DNA from: Pseudonocardia sp. TRM90224
GTDB taxonomy: Bacteria; Actinomycetota; Actinomycetes; Mycobacteriales; Pseudonocardiaceae
Assembly (NCBI RefSeq): GCF_021245725.1
Contig: NZ_JAJGSX010000014.1
Coordinates: 62,001-126,000 of the forward strand
Reading direction: 5' to 3'
DNA: 64,000 nt
How positions within the stretch are numbered: the first letter of the stretch is position 1; each line of letters opens with the position of its first letter. Of the stretch, positions 24,192 through 34,363 are shown piece after piece. The notes beneath the pieces were generated by a model, which was given only the letters and a program-made list of their open reading frames with translations, searched no databases and had not been told where the DNA came from. A program made the position numbers and the translations under genes.

Positions 24192-25358
24192 GTGTCCAGA
24201 TCCGTGTTCGCGCTGATGGTGTGCGTCTTCGGCGTCACGACCGGCGAGTTCGTCATCGCCGGGCTGCTGCCGGACATCGCAGCGGGCCTCGCCGTCCCGA
24301 TCCCCGCCGCGGGCCTGCTCGTCACGGCCTACGCGCTCGGGATGATCGTGGGCGGACCGCTGCTGACCATCTGGACGGCTTCCGCGTCGCGCAAGCCGCT
24401 GCTCGCCGTGCTGCTGGTCGTCGCCGTGGTCGGGAACCTCGCCTCGGCGTTCGCCCCGTCCTACCCGGTGCTGTTCGCGGCCCGGATCGCGACGGCGCTG
24501 GTCACGGCCACCTTCTTCGCGTCCGCGCTGGTGGTCGCGACCTCCACCGCGCCCGCGGGGAAGCAGGCATCGACGGTTGCGATGCTCGCGCTGGGCATGA
24601 ACCTCGCGATGATCCTCGGCGCGCCGATCGGCACGGTGATCGGCGGCGCGTACGGCTGGCGGGCGACGTTCCTCGCGATCGCGGTCTGGTGCGTGCTGGG
24701 GCTGCTGCTCGTGCTGCGCACGGTGCCGGACGTCCCGCGGGCCGGCAGCGGCGGGTTCGCGCAGCTGGGTGTGCTCCGCTCGCGCGGGGTGCTGCTCGCG
24801 ATCGCGGTCACCGCCGTCGGCAACGCCGGGCTGCTCGCGGTCTTCACCTACCTCGCGCCGTTGCTCGTCGACGTCAGCGGGTTCGCACCCGGCGCGGTCC
24901 CGCTGCTCCTGCTCGCCTACGGCGTCGGTGCGACGGTCGGCAACCTCGCCGGCGGGCGGCTCGCCGACCTGGCACCGCGGATCGCTCAGCCGGCACTGCT
25001 CGCCGCGCTCGCCGTCGCGCTGGTGGCGCTGTGGGCGGTCAGCGCGAACCGGCCGGCCACCGTGGGGCTCGTCGTGCTGGTCGGGGCGCTCGGGTTCGCG
25101 GTGGTCCCCGGCATGCAGACCCGCGTGCTGGCAGCGGCGAGCTCGGCGGTCGAGGCGGCGCCGACGCTGGCCATCGCCGTCAACGCCTCGGCCTACCAGC
25201 TGGCGGCCGCCTTCGCCGGCTGGTTCGGCGGCCTCGTCCTCGCCGCCGGCTGGGGCGCCGCGGCGATCGCGCTGGTCGCAGCGGCCGTCACGCTCGCCGG
25301 CGCGGCGCTGAGCACGGCCGGCCGCGCAACAAGTGAGTCGCCACTTCCAGCCCGGTGA
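24192..25358 (+). CDS. MFS transporter, drug/arabinose efflux (DHA1) type
   Basis: 388 residues with 12 hydrophobic segments. Opens VSRSVFALMVCVFGVTTGEFVIAGLLPDIA, the AraJ/chloramphenicol-exporter style; ALGMNLAMILGAPIGTVIGGAYGWRATFLAIA is the motif C region of drug/H+ antiporters. GTG 24192 follows AAGGGGG. Likely an exporter under control of the preceding TetR. The last codons and the stop lie inside the first units of a 22-bp repeat array, so the C-terminal SESPLPAR is repeat-encoded. Confidence 0.88.
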   Translation: MSRSVFALMVCVFGVTTGEFVIAGLLPDIAAGLAVPIPAAGLLVTAYALGMIVGGPLLTIWTASASRKPLLAVLLVVAVVGNLASAFAPSYPVLFAARIATALVTATFFASALVVATSTAPAGKQASTVAMLALGMNLAMILGAPIGTVIGGAYGWRATFLAIAVWCVLGLLLVLRTVPDVPRAGSGGFAQLGVLRSRGVLLAIAVTAVGNAGLLAVFTYLAPLLVDVSGFAPGAVPLLLLAYGVGATVGNLAGGRLADLAPRIAQPALLAALAVALVALWAVSANRPATVGLVVLVGALGFAVVPGMQTRVLAAASSAVEAAPTLAIAVNASAYQLAAAFAGWFGGLVLAAGWGAAAIALVAAAVTLAGAALSTAGRATSESPLPAR

Positions 25359-25560
25359 GTTGTCACTTCTGGCACGGTGAGTCGCCACCTTCAGCACGGT
25401 GAGTCGCGCGCTTCGGCACGGTGAGTTGCGCGTTTCGGCACGGTGAGTTGCGCGTTTCGGCACGGTGCCGGCGTGCTGGAGGTGTCGACTCGCCGTGCTG
25501 GAGGTGTCGACTCGCCGTGCTGGAGGTGTCGACTCGCCGTGCTGGAGGTGTCGACTCACC
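25333..25560. repeat. R4 array A: 22-bp tandem repeats in two opposed blocks
   Basis: Six units beginning GTGAGTYG (25333-25464), an 8-bp spacer, then four units beginning GTGCTGGAGGTGTCGACTC (25473-25560). The second block is the reverse complement of the first type, so the whole forms a large inverted repeat able to fold into a long hairpin. It fills the convergent gap between the MFS and DinB genes and its first unit encodes the MFS C-terminus. A one-orientation array of the same unit is at 43526. Confidence 0.85.
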
Positions 25561-25565
25561 TCGGG

Positions 25566-26135
25566 CTACTGGCCGACGCGGCCGTCGATGCGTTCCCTGA
25601 GGAAGTCGGCGTGCCCGCAATGGCGGGCGTACTCCTCGATCATGTGGACGAGCACGTCGCGCAGCGGGTCGCCGGCCTTGCCCGCGGCGCCGAGGTCGAC
25701 CACCGTCTCGACGTAGCGCTCGGCGAACGCGATCTCCGCGTCCCATGCCGCGAACGCCTCGACGACGACGTCCGGGTCTCCGACCGCGCCGTTGATGTCG
25801 TTGTCGGGGTCGTCGTCGGTCCGGTACAGCCGCGGCACGTCCTCGCCGGCCATGCGGATGCGGAACCACGTCTGCTCGACGCCCGCCAGGTGGCGCACCA
25901 GCCCGAGCAGCGACAGGTTCGACGGCGGGACGGACCGGCGCGCCAACGCCTCGGCGTCGAGACCTGCGCACTTCATCCGCAGTGTCAGGCGGAAGTTGCG
26001 GAGGTAGCCGAGCAGGGTGTCGCGCTCGCCGACGAAGCCGCCGTCCGTGCGTGGGTCGTCCTGCGGCGCCACGAACATGTCCCACCAGCCGAACGTCCGC
26101 TCGAGGGGGCTGTCCGGCTCGGCGGTGTGCGACAT
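25566..26135 (-). CDS. DinB-family (DUF664) protein
   Basis: 189 residues of a four-helix bundle. Metal-ligand His positions typical of DinB are visible in LGLVRHLAGVEQTWF and in VHMIEEYARHCGHADFLRE. This family in actinomycetes includes mycothiol-dependent enzymes and unknown proteins. ATG 26135 is the start used. It ends 6 bp from the 22-bp repeat array. Confidence 0.88.
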   Translation of the reverse strand: MSHTAEPDSPLERTFGWWDMFVAPQDDPRTDGGFVGERDTLLGYLRNFRLTLRMKCAGLDAEALARRSVPPSNLSLLGLVRHLAGVEQTWFRIRMAGEDVPRLYRTDDDPDNDINGAVGDPDVVVEAFAAWDAEIAFAERYVETVVDLGAAGKAGDPLRDVLVHMIEEYARHCGHADFLRERIDGRVGQ

Positions 26136-26175
26136 GGTGTCAGGCAAGCCCGCGGCCGCCCGGCGTGCAACAGGT

Positions 26176-26712
26176 TTAGGTGCGCTCGTCCAGCTCGGCG
26201 CTGAACTGCGCGATCTCCGCCTCCGTGATCGGCGGCGCCCCGGTCTCGGGATCGGATTCCGGCTCGGGCGCCGCGTCGGTGGCTTCGGCGCCACCGGGTA
26301 CGACGATCGTCAGGTCGAGCGCTTCCGCGATGTCGAGCAGGTCGTCGCTCGCTCTGATCGGCACCCCGTCGTGCAGGGCCACCGCGACGGCGTCGCTCAC
26401 CCGGGCGGGGAACCGGGTGTCCTGGTCCAGCACTAGCTCCGCCTCGAGGCCGCCGTCCTGGGGTGCGTCGAGGTCGACGTGGTCGATGCGACGCCCGAGC
26501 GCGTCGACGATCAGCCCGACCAGCTCGTGCGTCGCCGGGCGCGGCGAGTGCCTGCCCTCCAGCTCGGACTCGATGGCGACGGCTTCCGGCAGGTCCAGCG
26601 CGACGGGCAGGATGCGGTTCGCCCCGCCGCGCTCCTGGATGAGCAGCACGGGAGTTCCGTGGAGCGCGTCGAGTGCGATGGCCATGACCTGGACCTCGGG
26701 CACGGTGCTCAC
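26176..26712 (-). CDS. bifunctional nuclease-like DUF151 protein
   Basis: 178 residues from GTG 26712. The DUF151 domain (~residues 8-135) contains VLLIQERGGANRILPVALDLPEAVAIESELEG, HELVGLIVDAL and ARVSDAVAVALHDGVPI, all usual. The C-terminal ~40 residues are acidic and Pro/Glu-rich (PEPESDPETGAPP). Plant relatives have nuclease activity; the bacterial role is unsettled. Confidence 0.88.
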   Translation of the reverse strand: MSTVPEVQVMAIALDALHGTPVLLIQERGGANRILPVALDLPEAVAIESELEGRHSPRPATHELVGLIVDALGRRIDHVDLDAPQDGGLEAELVLDQDTRFPARVSDAVAVALHDGVPIRASDDLLDIAEALDLTIVVPGGAEATDAAPEPESDPETGAPPITEAEIAQFSAELDERT

Positions 26713-26763
26713 CTGTCCTTCCCGTCTTAGGGGTAGCCGCGCTGGCTGATCGGAAACCTCCGA

Positions 26764-27558
26764 TCACACCTCGTGCAGGACGGCGTCGAACAGCGCGAAG
26801 ATCCCGTAGCAGGTCAGGCCCACCGCCACCGCCACGAGCGCAACCGGCCCGAACGGCTGGCCGGCGATCGTCTTGAGCGCGGCGTCGAGCCCCTCGGCCT
26901 GCTCGGGTCGGTAGGTGGTGCCGGCGGCGACGACCAGCCCGCCGATGACGGCGACGGCCACCCCTTTCGTGACGGCGCCGGCCTGGCCGAGCCGCTCGAT
27001 GAACGTCCGCATCCGCGGCCCGACCGCGCGCATGTCCATGTCCGACTCGAACGACATGCGAGCGCCCTTCACGACCATCACCCCGCCGGTGACCAGCATC
27101 GCCACCCCGGCGGCCACGACGATCGCCGACCCGTACGGCAGCTGCAGCAGCTGCACGGTGACGCCGCTGCCGCCGGTCCCACCCGGCGCACCGGCCGCCA
27201 CGCGCGCGGCCAGGAAGGTCAGCACGCCGTAGAGCACCACCTGGCCGGCCGCGAACAGCCGCTTGCCCACCCGCTGGGCCGTGCTCGACGCCGGCGGGTG
27301 CCGGCCGAACACCTCCGTGGCCCGCCAGCAGACGACGGCGGCGAACGCGCCGGTCAGCCCCCACAGCAGCACCCGCCCGAGCGGCTGCGCCGCGATCGCC
27401 TCCAGCGCTCCGGTCTGGTCGGCGCGCTGGTTGCGCCCGAACGCGACCTGCAGCGCGAGCCACGCCACCAGCAGGTGCATGAGCCCGTTCGCGACCAGTC
27501 CCGCCCGCGGCAGCAGGGTGGCGCTCGTGCCGTCCTCTCGTCGCAGCCGTCGGGGCAC
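26764..27558 (-). CDS. DUF1206 integral membrane protein
   Basis: 264 residues from GTG 27558. Three repeats of the DUF1206 unit, each about 70 residues with two hydrophobic segments, are visible: GLVANGLMHLLVAWLALQVAFG, then QVVLYGVLTFLAAR, then VAVAVIGGLVVAAGTTY, with A(L)xxI(A)xQPxG linkers (EAIAAQPLG, KTIAGQPFG). Function unknown. It is divergent from the Nudix gene at 27621. Confidence 0.88.
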   Translation of the reverse strand: MPRRLRREDGTSATLLPRAGLVANGLMHLLVAWLALQVAFGRNQRADQTGALEAIAAQPLGRVLLWGLTGAFAAVVCWRATEVFGRHPPASSTAQRVGKRLFAAGQVVLYGVLTFLAARVAAGAPGGTGGSGVTVQLLQLPYGSAIVVAAGVAMLVTGGVMVVKGARMSFESDMDMRAVGPRMRTFIERLGQAGAVTKGVAVAVIGGLVVAAGTTYRPEQAEGLDAALKTIAGQPFGPVALVAVAVGLTCYGIFALFDAVLHEV

Positions 27559-27620
27559 GGACAGTTGTTCCCCGGACGCCGTCCACCGACACCTCACATC
27601 CCGTGCGCCACGATCACCGC

Positions 27621-28010
27621 ATGCCCGACCTCCACCTCGCATACGGCTGGGTCACCCGCGGCGACGCGGTGCTGTTCGTCCGGCGCGACCCCGCGGTGTT
27701 CCTCGGCGGCCGCTGGGAGCTGCCGGGCGGGACCATCGAGCCGGGGGAACCGCCGGAGCGCGCCGCGGTCCGCGAGATCGCGGAGGAGACCGGCCTCGCC
27801 GTCGCCGTCACGGGTGAGCGTTCGCGGCAGAGCTGGCCCGACCTCGGCGGGCGGCCGATGACGGTGCACGCGACCTTCTTCGACGTCGCCGAGCGTGAGC
27901 CCGACCGCGCGGTTGTGCTCCGCGCCGGCGAGCACGACGACCACACGTGGCGCACGCCGGCCGAGGCCGCTGCGCTCGACCTCGTCGACCACGTCCGCCG
28001 CGCACTCTGA
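27621..28010 (+). CDS. Nudix hydrolase (MutT-like)
   Basis: 129 residues. The Nudix box is complete: GGTIEPGEPPERAAVREIAEETGLAV matches G-x5-E-x7-R-E-U-x-E-E-x-G-U. Hydrolyses a nucleoside diphosphate linked to another moiety; specificity unclear. ATG 27621 (MPDLHLAYGWV) is preferred over GTG 27603. An R2 hairpin starts 4 bp after its stop. Confidence 0.9.
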   Translation: MPDLHLAYGWVTRGDAVLFVRRDPAVFLGGRWELPGGTIEPGEPPERAAVREIAEETGLAVAVTGERSRQSWPDLGGRPMTVHATFFDVAEREPDRAVVLRAGEHDDHTWRTPAEAAALDLVDHVRRAL

Positions 28011-28014
28011 CCCG

Positions 28015-28083
28015 AACTTCCCCACCGTTTTGGGCACTTGCGCGCTGATTTGGCGCGCATCCACCCAAAACGGTGGGGAAGTT
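28015..28083. repeat. R2 inverted repeat, copy 2
   Basis: Perfect 20-bp arms AACTTCCCCACCGTTTTGGG and complement around 29 bp. Starts 4 bp after the Nudix stop and ends before the MarR promoter. Confidence 0.85.
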
Positions 28084-28101
28084 TGCGGCTTCGTTGAGTG
28101 A

Positions 28102-28116
28102 TGACTGAGTCAGTCA
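28102..28116. promoter_or_regulatory. MarR operator palindrome TGACTGA-G-TCAGTCA
   Basis: Perfect 7-bp arms with a single central base, 15 bp upstream of the MarR ATG and overlapping the expected -10 (TATTGT at 28119). Position implies autoregulation of the MarR-EamA operon. Confidence 0.7.
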
Positions 28117-28131
28117 GGTATTGTCGAGGAC

Positions 28132-28635
28132 ATGGATGACCGCTCCGCGAACCTCGTTGCCGCGATGGTGGTGGCGCTCGCCGACGCGCTGGAGGACGCC
28201 ACCCGGCGGGCCGGCGTGCACGGGCCGAGCGGTGCCGCGGCGCTGGCGACGATCCACTACGTGCCCGGCTGCCGCGTCGACGAGCTGAGCAAGGTGCTGG
28301 GCATCACCGGCTCCGGAGGTGTGCGGCTCGTCGACCGGCTGGTCGCCGCCGGGCTGGTCGAACGGCGGCCCGGGCTCGACAAGCGCAGCGTCGCGCTGTG
28401 GCTCACCGGCGACGGCTCGACGGCCGCCGAGCGGGTCGTCGCCGAGCGCCGCGAGGTCCTGCGTGCCGCGCTCGCCCCGCTCGACGAGGAGGAGCAGCGG
28501 GCGCTCGCGGCGGTCGCGGAGCCGGTGCTGACGGCGCTGGCGACCGATCGTGCCCGCGCCGATCGGATCTGCCGCTTCTGCGATTACGCGGCCTGCCCGC
28601 AGGACCGTTGCCCGGTGGAGGTGGGTGTCTCATGA
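28132..28635 (+). CDS. MarR-family regulator with a C-terminal four-cysteine cluster
   Basis: 167 residues. Winged-helix core: VDELSKVLGITGSGGVRLVDRLVAAGLVERRPGLDKRSVALWLTGDG. The C-terminal tail reads ICRFCDYAACPQDRCPVE, i.e. C-x2-C-x4-C-x4-C, suggesting a metal or redox site that could sense zinc, thiol stress or iron. ATGA overlap with the EamA gene couples translation. The upstream TGACTGAGTCAGTCA palindrome suggests autoregulation. Confidence 0.9.
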   Translation: MDDRSANLVAAMVVALADALEDATRRAGVHGPSGAAALATIHYVPGCRVDELSKVLGITGSGGVRLVDRLVAAGLVERRPGLDKRSVALWLTGDGSTAAERVVAERREVLRAALAPLDEEEQRALAAVAEPVLTALATDRARADRICRFCDYAACPQDRCPVEVGVS

Positions 28636-29558
28636 ACGGCTGGTACTTCCGGTTCGTGCTGGTCGTGGCCGCGGTGGGCTGGGGCCTCGCGACCACCGCG
28701 ACGAAGTTCGCGCTCGGCGGCTTCGGCCCGATGACGATGCTCGTGGTGAAGCTCGCCGCGGCGACGATCGTGCTGTGGGCCGTGCTGCTCATCCGTGGCC
28801 GGGCTGCTCCGAGCGAACGTCCGGCCCGGGACAGGCTGCGGTTCGCGCTGCTCGGGCTGTTCGAGCCCGCGCTGGCGTACGGCGGGCTCACCCTCGGCCT
28901 CACCTTCACGACGGCGGCGAACGCGTCGCTGCTCGGCGTCACGGAGTCGATCTTCGTGCTGGTCCTCGCCGCGATCTTCCTCGGCGAGCGCATCGGCGGC
29001 CGCGGCCTGCTCGGCCTGCTCCTCGCGGTCGCCGGCGTGCTCGCGCTGGGCGGGCACGACCTGCTCGGGGGCGGTGTCGGGTTCGCCGTCGGAGATCTCA
29101 TCGTGGTGGCCGGCTCGGTCGCCGCGGCCGTCTACGTGACGCTCGCCGCGAAGGTCGCGCCGACGGTCGACCCGCTCACGATGACCACCTACCAGTTCAC
29201 GTACGGCACGCTCTTCGTCGCTCCGCTGGGCCTGTGGTCGTGGCTGACGGGCCGCGAGCCGTTCCCGACGGCCGTCGCGCCGCAGTTCTGGCTCGCCGCG
29301 ATCTTCGTCGGCGGGGTGTGCTTCGCGCTGAGCTTCCTGCTCTACAACAGCGCGATCCGGCACGTGCCGGCCGGGATGGCCGGCCTGATCCTCAACATGG
29401 TTCCGGTGATCGGCGTCCTCAGCGCCGTCGTGCTGCTGAGCGAGACGCTGACGGTGTGGCACATTGTCGGATCGGCACTGGTCGTGGTCGGGATCGTGCT
29501 CTTCCCCGCGACGAAGGACGAGCCGAGCGTCGAAACGACCGGGCCCGCCGGGACGCCG

Positions 29559-29585
<27 letters not shown>
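28632..29585 (+). CDS. EamA-family transporter in operon with MarR
   Basis: 317 residues, ten hydrophobic segments in two EamA halves. Start ATG 28632 overlaps the MarR stop. Typical motifs are GWGLATTATKFALGGFGP and TTAANASLLGVTESIFVLVLAAIFLGERI. Presumed exporter whose substrate or its toxicity is sensed by the MarR protein. Its last 27 bp overlap the 3' end of the convergent sensor kinase. Confidence 0.9.
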
Positions 29586-30988
<1,403 letters not shown>

Positions 30989-31013
<25 letters not shown>

Positions 31014-31693
31014 GGCTCCACCAGCTTGACGCCCACACCGCGCACGGTGTGCAGGTACTTCGGCGCCGACGCGCTCTCGCCGAGCTTGCGCCGCAGCCAC
31101 GAGAGGTGCACGTCGATCGTCTGGTCGAGGCGGAGGTTCGGCTGCTTCCACACCTCGCGGCACAGCTCCGACTTCGACACGACCCGGCCGAGGTGCGTCG
31201 CGAGGTAGGCGAGCAGGTCGAACTCGCGTCGGGTGAGTGTCAGCGGCGTGCCGGCGAGTGTCGCCTCCCGGCGCGCGACGTCCACCTGCAGCTCGTCGAT
31301 CCGCACGGGTGACTCGTCGGCCGGCTCCACGGTGCGTGAGCGACGCAGCACGGCGGCCACCCGAGCGGTGAGGTGCTCGGTGGAGAACGGCTTCACCAGG
31401 TAGTCGTCGGCGCCGGCGTTGAGCAGCCGGACGATCGTCGGCTCGTCGCGCCGCGCGGTCGCGATGATCACGGGGACGTCGGTGATGCCGCGGACCAGCC
31501 GCAGCGCCTCGAACCCGTCGAGGTCGGGCAGCCCGAGGTCGAGCACGACGAGGTCGACGTGGTCGTCGGTGATGGTGCGCAGCGCATCGAGCGCGCTCCC
31601 GACCGGCTGCACGACGTGCCCGTGGCTCCGCAGGGCGCCAGCCATCGCCGTGCGCACCGCGTGGTCGTCCTCGACCAGCAACACCAGGGACAT
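30989..31693 (-). CDS. OmpR/PhoB-family response regulator
   Basis: 234 residues. Receiver: VEDDHAVR acidic pair, phosphoacceptor Asp in LVVLDLGLPDLDG, Thr in IIATARRDE, Lys in YLVKPFS. The DNA-binding winged helix contains LTRREFDLLAYLATHLGRVVSK and the recognition-helix segment QTIDVHLSWLRRKLGE. ATG 31693 begins MSLVLLVEDD. Overlaps the kinase gene. Target genes unknown; the divergent sugar ABC operon 168 bp away is a possible target. Confidence 0.93.
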
Positions 31694-31860
31694 GACGCAA
31701 AAGGTAGCGGACGGCGGCCGCGAAGGAGTGACGTAGCTTTCACCTTTCAGCCCGTACTGGCACCTCCTTAAGGCGCTGTTGAAGCAACACTGCCTAGGCT
31801 CGCGAAGATCTGCCGTGCCGGGCGTCACGCCCCGCGGCCATCGGTGGACGGAGTTTGGTC

Positions 31861-33048
31861 GTGGCTGGCATCGAGCTGGTGGGGGTCGGGAAGGTCTACG
31901 CGGACGGCACCCGTGCCGTCACCGACCTGTCGCTCGAGATCATGGACGGGGAGATCCTCGTGCTGGTCGGGCCCTCGGGATGCGGCAAGACGACGGCGCT
32001 TCGGATGGTCGCCGGCCTCGAGAAGATCACCGAGGGCGAAGTGCGCATCGGCGGCCGCGTCGTCAACGGCATGCCCGCCCGCGACCGGGACGTCGCGATG
32101 GTGTTCCAGTCGTACGCGCTCTACCCGCACCTGACGGTCTTCGACAACATCGCGTTCGGCCTGAGCCTGCGCAAGACGCCGAAGGCGCAGATCGAGCGCA
32201 AGGTCAACGAGGTGGCCGACGTGCTGGAGCTGGTGCCGCACCTGCACCGCAAGCCGCGGCACCTCTCCGGTGGGCAGCGGCAGCGGGTGGCGATGGGCCG
32301 GGCGATCGTGCGCGAGCCGCGTGCGTTCCTGATGGACGAGCCGCTCTCGAACCTCGACGCCAAGCTGCGCGTCCAGATGCGGGCGCAGATCGCGCGGATC
32401 CAGCGCGACCTCGGCGTCACCACCGTCTACGTGACGCACGACCAGACCGAGGCGATGACGCTCGGCGACCGGGTCGCGGTCATGCGCGCCGGGGTGCTCC
32501 AGCAGGTCGCGTCGCCGCAGGAGCTGTACGACAAGCCGGAGAACATCCTCGTCGCGGGGTTCATCGGCGCCCCGGGCATGAACATGATCGCGGCGGAGCT
32601 GACGATCGAGCCTGCCGGCGCGTCGATCACCTTCGGGCCGCACCGGCTGATCGTTCCGCCTGCCGTGATGCACGCCCGCCCCGCGCTGCGCTCGTACGAC
32701 GGGCGGAAGGTGGTCGTCGGGATCCGCCCGGAGAACATGGAGGACGCCGAGGTCGTCGGCGCTTTCGACGGCGCGACGCTGCACTCGGTCGCCGACATCG
32801 TCGAGGCGATGGGCGCCGACGTGATGGTGCACTTCCCGATCGACGCCGAGCAGGTGACCACGGAGGACCAGGCAAAGCTCGACAGCGAGTCGGGCGCGGT
32901 GCGCACGCGGCGGGGCGCGACGGTGCTGGTCGGGCGGTTCAGCCCGCGCACGCGGGTCTACGAAGGCCAGTCGATCTCCGTCCGGGTCGACGTCGACAGC
33001 CTGCATTTCTTCGATCCCGAGACCGGGCTGGCGATCGGCGACTGGTGA
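31861..33048 (+). CDS. sugar ABC transporter ATPase (UgpC/MsmK/MalK type)
   Basis: 395 residues. Walker A GPSGCGKTT, signature LSGGQRQR, Walker B AFLMDEPLSNLDAKLR, switch His in VTHDQTEAMTLGD. The C-terminal ~150 residues form the OB-type regulatory domain (VVVGIRPENMEDAEV). GTG 31861 follows no strong ribosome site; TTG 31855 is an alternative. First gene of a four-gene importer, in the order ATPase, binding protein, two permeases. Confidence 0.92.
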   Translation: MAGIELVGVGKVYADGTRAVTDLSLEIMDGEILVLVGPSGCGKTTALRMVAGLEKITEGEVRIGGRVVNGMPARDRDVAMVFQSYALYPHLTVFDNIAFGLSLRKTPKAQIERKVNEVADVLELVPHLHRKPRHLSGGQRQRVAMGRAIVREPRAFLMDEPLSNLDAKLRVQMRAQIARIQRDLGVTTVYVTHDQTEAMTLGDRVAVMRAGVLQQVASPQELYDKPENILVAGFIGAPGMNMIAAELTIEPAGASITFGPHRLIVPPAVMHARPALRSYDGRKVVVGIRPENMEDAEVVGAFDGATLHSVADIVEAMGADVMVHFPIDAEQVTTEDQAKLDSESGAVRTRRGATVLVGRFSPRTRVYEGQSISVRVDVDSLHFFDPETGLAIGDW

Positions 33049-33058
33049 GGAGACACCC

Positions 33059-34360
33059 ATGCCGAAACACCCCGCCGTTGCTTGTGCCGCCTGCGCCGCC
33101 GTGGTGCTGCTGATGGTCGCCGGCTGCGCCGGTGGCGGTGAGGGCGGTGCCGCCGACGGTGATCTGAGCGGGCAGACCATCGAGGTCGCCGCGGTCTGGT
33201 CGGACCAGGAACAGGTGGCGTTCGAGAAGGTGCTCGACGCGTTCGAGCGCAAGACCGGCGCGACGGTCACCTACACGTCGGCGGGCGACGAGCTGCCGAC
33301 CGTGCTGGCCACCCGGCTGGCCGGCGGCGCGCCGCCGGACGTCGCGGTGATCGCACAGCCCAACCTGGTCAAGACGCTGGCGAAGGAGGGCGCGCTGGTG
33401 CCGCTCAGCCAGGAGACCGCCCGGCTCGTCGAGGCCGACTTCGCGCCGTCGTGGAGGGACCTCGGGACCTACGACGGGCGGCTCTACGGAGTCGCGTTCA
33501 AGGCCGCCAACAAGTCGATCATGTGGTACGACGCCGACACGCTCGGCCCCGACTTCCGACCCCCGCTGCAGTGGGACGACTTCGTCGACGTGCTCCGCAA
33601 CCGCGCCGACGTCGGGGAGACCCCGCTGGCCGTCGGCGGTGCGGACGGCTGGACCCTCACCGACTGGTTCGAGAACGTCTACCTGCAGACCGCGGGCCCG
33701 CAGATGTACGACGACCTCGCCGCGCACCGCATCCCGTGGACGCACCCTTCGGTGCGCACCGCTTTGCAGAAGCTGAACGAGGTGCTGCGGCCCGAGTTCA
33801 TCCCCGGCGGGATCGCGAGCGCGCTGCAGACCGAGTTCACCGGCTCGGTCGTCAAGGTGTTCGGCGACCGGCCCTCCGCCGCGTTCGTCTACGAGGCCGA
33901 CTTCGTCGCCGCGGCGATCAACAAGAGCACCTCGGCCGTCGTCGGCGAGGACGCGAAGCTCTTCCCGTTCCCGCAGATCGGCGACCAGGACTCGGTGGTG
34001 GGCGGCGGTGACACCGCGGTCGTGTTCAGCAACAAGCCGGCCGCGAGCGCGCTCGTCGAGTTCCTCGCGAGCGCGGAGGCGGCGTCGGTGTGGGTCGAGC
34101 AGGGCGGGTTCATCTCGCCGAACGAGCAGGTGCAGCTGTCCGACTACCCCGATGCGATCAGCCGCTCGATCGCCGAGGAGCTCAAGGGTGCGCGGACGCT
34201 GCGGTTCGACATGTCCGACCTGATGCCGACGGCGTTGGGCGGCACGAAGGGCGACGGGTTTTGGAAAGCCATGCAGGACCACCTCGCCGATCCGGCCGCG
34301 GTCGACGAGATCCTCGCCGCGCTCGAGGCCAAAGCCGCGACCGTCTACGCGGCGGGCTGA
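33059..34360 (+). CDS. sugar ABC transporter substrate-binding lipoprotein
   Basis: 433 residues. The signal peptide with lipobox MVAGC is followed by a Gly/Ala linker and an extracellular solute-binding family 1 domain (AVWSDQEQVAFEKVLDAFE, GAPPDVAVIAQP, FKAANKSIMWYDADTLG). GAGGAGAC ribosome site 8 bp upstream of ATG 33059. Substrate probably an oligosaccharide (MalE/UgpB-like); not determined. Three bp separate it from the first permease. Confidence 0.92.
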   Translation: MPKHPAVACAACAAVVLLMVAGCAGGGEGGAADGDLSGQTIEVAAVWSDQEQVAFEKVLDAFERKTGATVTYTSAGDELPTVLATRLAGGAPPDVAVIAQPNLVKTLAKEGALVPLSQETARLVEADFAPSWRDLGTYDGRLYGVAFKAANKSIMWYDADTLGPDFRPPLQWDDFVDVLRNRADVGETPLAVGGADGWTLTDWFENVYLQTAGPQMYDDLAAHRIPWTHPSVRTALQKLNEVLRPEFIPGGIASALQTEFTGSVVKVFGDRPSAAFVYEADFVAAAINKSTSAVVGEDAKLFPFPQIGDQDSVVGGGDTAVVFSNKPAASALVEFLASAEAASVWVEQGGFISPNEQVQLSDYPDAISRSIAEELKGARTLRFDMSDLMPTALGGTKGDGFWKAMQDHLADPAAVDEILAALEAKAATVYAAG

Positions 34361-34363
34361 ACG

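Noticed and set aside
25333..25560. CRISPR array
   Set aside because: Units are 22 bp with no spacers between them and switch orientation mid-array; no cas genes are present.
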